NCBI RefSeq assembly: GCF_000344685.1
Contig: NW_006920421.1
Coordinates: 1,275,865-1,339,864 of the forward strand
DNA from: Gloeophyllum trabeum ATCC 11539
Taxonomy: Eukaryota; Basidiomycota; Agaricomycetes; Gloeophyllales; Gloeophyllaceae
Length of the DNA stretch: 64,000 nt
Direction: 5' to 3'
Of this stretch, positions 59,934-64,000 are shown piece by piece; within the stretch, counting starts at the first letter, position 1; each line of letters opens with the position of its first letter. The notes under the pieces are model-generated. The model saw only the letters and a program-made list of their open reading frames with translations, did not search any database and was not told the origin of the DNA. The translations under genes and the position numbers were made by a program.

Positions 59934-61413
59934 ATGCCCAGGGCGCTGCTGCTCTCGCTCTTGCCGGCGCTGCTCGCGGCCTACCTGGCCTGGTGTCTGC
60001 CGGGCCAGATAAACATCAAAAATATTCAGCATGCATTTTCGTTCGACAAGCCGCCCGGCACCGCCGTCCCCTCCGCTAGCCGTGCGGAGGGCGATGCATC
60101 GAAGCCGACGCCCTTCGTGCGGCGCATCATAGCCGTCGGCGACCTCCACGGCGACATTGGCAATGCGCAGAAGGTCCTGCGAATGGCCCAAGTCATTGAC
60201 GCCAACGGCGACTGGAGCGGCGACGTCGACTTTTTCGTGCAGACTGGGGACATTATCGACCGGTCAGTCTTTACGCGCATACACCCACGTTCTGAATGTC
60301 ACTCGGCTACAGAGGGGATGACACGATTAAACTGTATGCGTTGATGGATAAACTGCGCGAACAAGCGCCAGCAAAGGGTGGCCAGGTCCTGTCGCACCTC
60401 GGGAACCACGAATGGATGAACGCAATAGGTACGCCGTTCCTCCTCAGCCTGCATGTCTACTCAGCATCTCCCTAGGCGACTGGCGGTGAGTGCAACCGCG
60501 ATGCTCGCATCAAACATCTAAGATGTTTCGTCCAGCTACGTCTATGGGACCGAAATCGCTACCTTCGGCGGCGTCGAAGAGCGCCAGAAAACAATCACGA
60601 CCGGCTGGATAGGCAAAGCCTGGGCAGCCAATTACACCACCGCGTCTCGGCTGCCGCTACACCCCTCCCTCGGCCCACCCAACACCGACTACCCCCCACC
60701 CTCCTCATCCTCATCCTCCGCTCCCCTCTCGCACGCCGCCATCTCCTTCGTGCACGGCGGGCTCGCGCCGAGCTACCCGGCGCTCACGCCCTTCCCCTCG
60801 CACATCAACGCCCTCTCGCGCTCGCTCCTCGCAAAGCTCCAGGCGCGCCGCCCCTTCCCGCCGCCGCACCCCCCGCACCCGTACCCCGGCCTGCCCGCGG
60901 ACGCGACGCCCGCGGAGGAGCGCCTCTACGGCACGGACGGCCCGCTGTGGTACCGCGGGTGGGCGCTCGATAGCGAGGAGGCCGTCTGCAAAGCGGTGGA
61001 CGACGTCCTCCGCCGCACGGGCACGCGCAGGATGGTCATGGGGCACACGCCGGATTTCGACGTACGCTTGTGCTGTGGTTTCGCTCCCACTGAACTGACG
61101 CTGACTGGCGTAACCTAGAGAATCGTGTCGAGGTGTAACGGCAAGATACTCATAATAGACACCGGTAAGCCCGGGCCCGTGCGTTCCTCGTCCCGCGAGT
61201 GTATTGCTGAGGTCAAATTACCTAGGGATATCCCATGCGTATGGGGGCGTGCTATCGGCGCTGTCGATCGTGTACTCGCTCACGCCGGTCGACGCGGGCC
61301 CGGATTCGAGTTTGAAGACGTGGGTGGAGAAGGAGGTCGTCACGGCGCTGTATATGGACAGGCAGGAGGTCCTAGCGGAGGATATGAGGACTGTCGTCGG
61401 GAATATAGTCTGA
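59934..61413 (+). CDS. Calcineurin-like metallophosphatase, membrane-anchored or secretory
   Basis: Metallophosphoesterase of the calcineurin-like fold, resembling the Shewanella-like (SLP) group. Six exons (59934-60262, 60313-60428, 60476-60485, 60536-61061, 61119-61164, 61226-61413) sum to 1215 nt, 404 residues. The N terminus (MPRALLLSLLPALLAAYLAW) is a signal peptide or anchor. Metal-site motifs in order: IIAVGDLHGDIGN, FFVQTGDIIDRGDDTIKLY, LSHLGNHEWMNAIGDWR, SFVHGGLAPSYP, RRMVMGHTPDFD. The product ends ALYMDRQEVLAEDMRTVVGNIV. A Pro/His-rich loop (PFPPPHPPHPYPG) lies between. Exon 3 is a 10-nt microexon within GDWR. An in-frame ATG lies 21 nt upstream (59913), but the later one gives the better hydrophobic start. 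Substrate unknown; about as long as other fungal members. Confidence 0.88.
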
Positions 61414-63283
61414 GCTGGGTTGTTTGCGACATCCCTTACGTTCGAGCACATTTCATTGCCTGTCGAGCGCCAATGTTACTGTATAGATCTGGACTGTGTT
61501 TCCTCTCGAATGCAGGCTGCCCGAACGCTGAGGCTGCCAGACATGTCTTTATGTCCCGGATGCTATGCCGTTGATAGGCTGCATACGGATCTCCACGCTA
61601 CGTCGGAAACCAAATACATACTTACCCAGGGATCAGATCGATCCCTGTCCATCACAACTGCATTCATTCCGAGTCTCACAATGCATGCATACGAATTAAT
61701 ACACACACCCTGGACCGCCGGAACACCCGGGTGGCCTAAAAGTGCTGACACAACGGAGGAGCGAAGCGTGGTTGGATGAAATGGCCGATTTCGCGGAACT
61801 CGGGAGGTAAACAGACATGCGGCTTCTGTGAGGCCCGCTGGAGGAGCGGACAAGCTCACCCCTAGGCGCTTGCGATAAGGTGTGAGCGAAGGTAAAGCTG
61901 CAACGCAGGCAACATGTACGCCTCGTAATGAGCGCTCCGAGGTGCAGGATATTGTACATCGCAGATTGCGCAGCGCGTAAGGTGGGATGCTCCCGCTGAA
62001 CGGTGGCGAGAAGGTCCGCGTCCGAGGAACTCCGTGAAGAGGAGAGGAGACGCAAGCGAGGTGGGCGTTTGTGGTGACTGGGATGTCTGGACCTACAGAG
62101 GTGCGGAACAGAACTTCCTGCGAGAAGACGTTTACGTCTCTTGTATGCCCTGACGATACAAAGCGCAGCAGATTTGTGCCTTGGTGTGCCTCGGAACGGG
62201 GACGGGCATGCGAAATATGTAGATCAGCGATAGCTTGATGAGAATGAGGTCGGAAGCAGATCCAAGAGGAAGCAGATCGTGGTATGAGGCCTACGCTGAC
62301 GCGTCCTTATAGGCCCTACTCCTTTCAGTGATTACTTGACTGCGTAGAACGCGAGGACGGATACTACATGCACAATCCGGCGAACAATGGGCGAGAATCC
62401 ACTGGAGTCGCGGTCCGCTCTCGTACCTGGATGAACAGACACGAGCTGGAGAAGCGAATGTGCGTCAGAATCCGTGAACGACGAGGCGTCGTACGTGAGC
62501 CTGGAGATCTAGTGGGGGGACCAGGTAATAGTGATCTTGAGAATATTAACTTTGGCTAGCTCTGCTGCTGGCAACAAGTGCTCCAGAGGGAGATGTACCA
62601 CAGTTACAACGTGCGCCCTACCAGAAAGACGGGTGGTGAAAGGGCGACAGTGAGGTTCAAATACTGTAGTACTCCGCCCGCGAAGTGAAACATTCTATAC
62701 CTCCGATCTCGAAGCGGTCAGTTGTGTCTTTCCTATCCGCGCTGAGCCTGAAAGCCAGAAGCACGGCAAGCATGTCCGACTGAACTATAGTCGAGTCCCT
62801 CTTAACCCATAGTGGTCGGTGGAAGCCGAAAGCTATGGGTTTTCAGGGAATTTGAGCTATTTTTATCCTGATTAGGCACATATGTATGAGAGCACATTTA
62901 CAATGTTTGAATTGATTTTAGTCGAGAAACTCATTCATTCCAACAGAAAACAGTGCGCCTATGGCGATATGTACCCATTTCCAGCGAGATGGATGGCACG
63001 GAACATGCCGGGATGACCCTCGGCAGGCTCTCCCGTGTCACGCTCCGCGCCATTGTCACAGTATGTCACACTCTTATAACCCATACACAGCCGGACGCTT
63101 TGGTTGAAAATATTTGAATACCCCTTGAAGTCAAAACGTCAAATCACACTAGTCAGAATTTGTGACATTTTTTTGTTTTAAAAAAGCGACAAACTGACTT
63201 CTTGTGCAAAGATTTGATTGGGGAAAGTCAAAAATTGTTAAGAACAAATGCACGTGATCTGCTCGTGACTACCACGTCATCCG
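61414..63283. other. No recognisable gene
   Basis: Reading frames up to about 150 codons occur near 61420-62560, but none resembles a known protein and no exon chain is convincing. From about 62800 the sequence becomes AT-rich with many short repeats of T and A, unlike the flanking gene-rich DNA. Confidence 0.5.
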
Positions 63284-63290
63284 TGGTTCA

Positions 63291-63903
63291 TGGGGGTGGG
63301 CAACGCCGCGTCGAAATGCGTATGCTTATGTAAGCAATTGGTGGCGCAAAAGTGACCAATGCTGCTCCTGTTGCCCATACACAATCACCTCACTCTTCTG
63401 AGGTCTAAGCAGGCACTAATGAGTGTATATAACATAGTCATATCCAAAGGTAAGCCTATGATTAAATGTCAGAACTAATAAAATGACAGAACTCCCGGGC
63501 ATTCGCCCTAGTCACATCACTGTCACACCGCATCTCGCGCCAAATCACTTTTCTTCAGTCGACTACCGTGGACACTGTGCTGGCTCGTAGACTCACTTTC
63601 ATGTCTAGCTTCAAACATGAGAAGTGCTCTATCAAGTAAGCTCTTGTGCGTGTTCAACCCAGATTGTCCATTGGGTAACTTTTTTTACACTATTTATTTA
63701 ACTATCAGCAATTTCCCAAAAATTCACTGAACACGCACTAGTAATGATCTTTTTGTGCAAATCTGTGACTTAAATCTGCTTGAAAAGGCAATAGCGGGGG
63801 CACAACGTTGTCCGACAGCAGTTGGTCACTGCCAAATCGCGTTTAAGCCTGAGCCAAATATGTACAAATAGTACGCATTCAGACGCGGCGTTGCCCACCC
63901 CCA
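63291..63903. mobile_element. Second MITE-like inverted-repeat element, 613 bp
   Basis: Terminal inverted repeats of 32 bp match at 30 positions: left 63291-63322 starts TGGGGGTGGGCAACGCCGCG, right 63872-63903 is its reverse complement. They are flanked by a perfect 7-bp duplication, TGGTTCA, at 63284-63290 and 63904-63910. No coding capacity is seen. The terminus GGGGTGGGCAA recalls hAT ends, but the 7-bp rather than 8-bp duplication leaves the class open. Confidence 0.75.
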
Positions 63904-63910
63904 TGGTTCA

Positions 63911-64000
63911 GCCGTCCTCGGGCTCACATTCCGTTTGCTCCCGGTCCCTTGGTACTGTATTGTATATCATACTATGTAATAATGCAAGGATTTTATTGTT
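63911..64000. other. Window edge, no feature
   Basis: The last 90 bases after the second element hold nothing recognisable. Confidence 0.5.

Overview
The window is nuclear DNA of a filamentous basidiomycete, probably an agaricomycete. Genes are dense and packed with many short introns (mostly 45-75 nt, GT...AG), several exons are only 3-17 nt long, and the gene repertoire (Pmc1-type Ca2+ pump, Caf120-like PH protein, Yor1-like ABCC pump, Ser/Thr-rich GPI protein, fungal APH-like kinase fold) is fungal. All coding calls come from splicing the reading frames by eye and recognising conserved motifs; no database search was possible.

Layout. 0-14.7 kb is gene-poor: a tiny Tyr/Ser/Asn/Gly-rich protein (672-1036, -), an aldo-keto reductase with one apparent one-base frameshift (2822-4663, +) and a PEX11-family peroxisomal membrane protein (6411-8031, +), followed by about 6.7 kb with no recognisable gene. 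14.7-42.9 kb is compact: a vacuolar-type Ca2+ ATPase, a peroxisomal (PTS1) citrate synthase in 21 exons, a GPI-anchored surface protein, an AIM9/APH-like pseudokinase, KEOPS subunit PCC1, a PA2G4/Cdb4-like MetAP-fold protein, a SAM methyltransferase diverging from complex I subunit NDUFB8, the repair nuclease RAD2/XPG, a very large PH-domain (Skg3/Caf120-like) protein, and the copper chaperone COX11.

42.9-47.1 kb holds no recognised gene. It carries a non-autonomous DNA transposon (33-bp terminal inverted repeats, 8-bp target duplication, seven subterminal TCCGGAC motifs) and an assembly gap whose two flanks are the same 989-bp sequence, so the contigs probably overlap and were not merged.

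47.1-61.4 kb is again gene-dense: a Yor1-like ABCC exporter, proteasome ATPase RPT2 (with the start codon alone on its own exon), a YIPF6/Yip4-like Golgi protein, a 14-TM MFS exporter and a calcineurin-like phosphatase. 61.4-64 kb has no recognised gene but contains a second short inverted-repeat element (63291-63903).

The genes are mostly unrelated housekeeping functions and I see no biosynthetic or defence cluster. Loose themes are peroxisomes (PEX11, PTS1 citrate synthase), mitochondria (NDUFB8, COX11) and membrane export (ABCC, MFS). The most unusual signals are structural: an in-frame 3-nt exon completing the catalytic Asp region of citrate synthase, a set of other microexons, a lone-ATG exon in RPT2, the two inverted-repeat elements, and the missed contig overlap.
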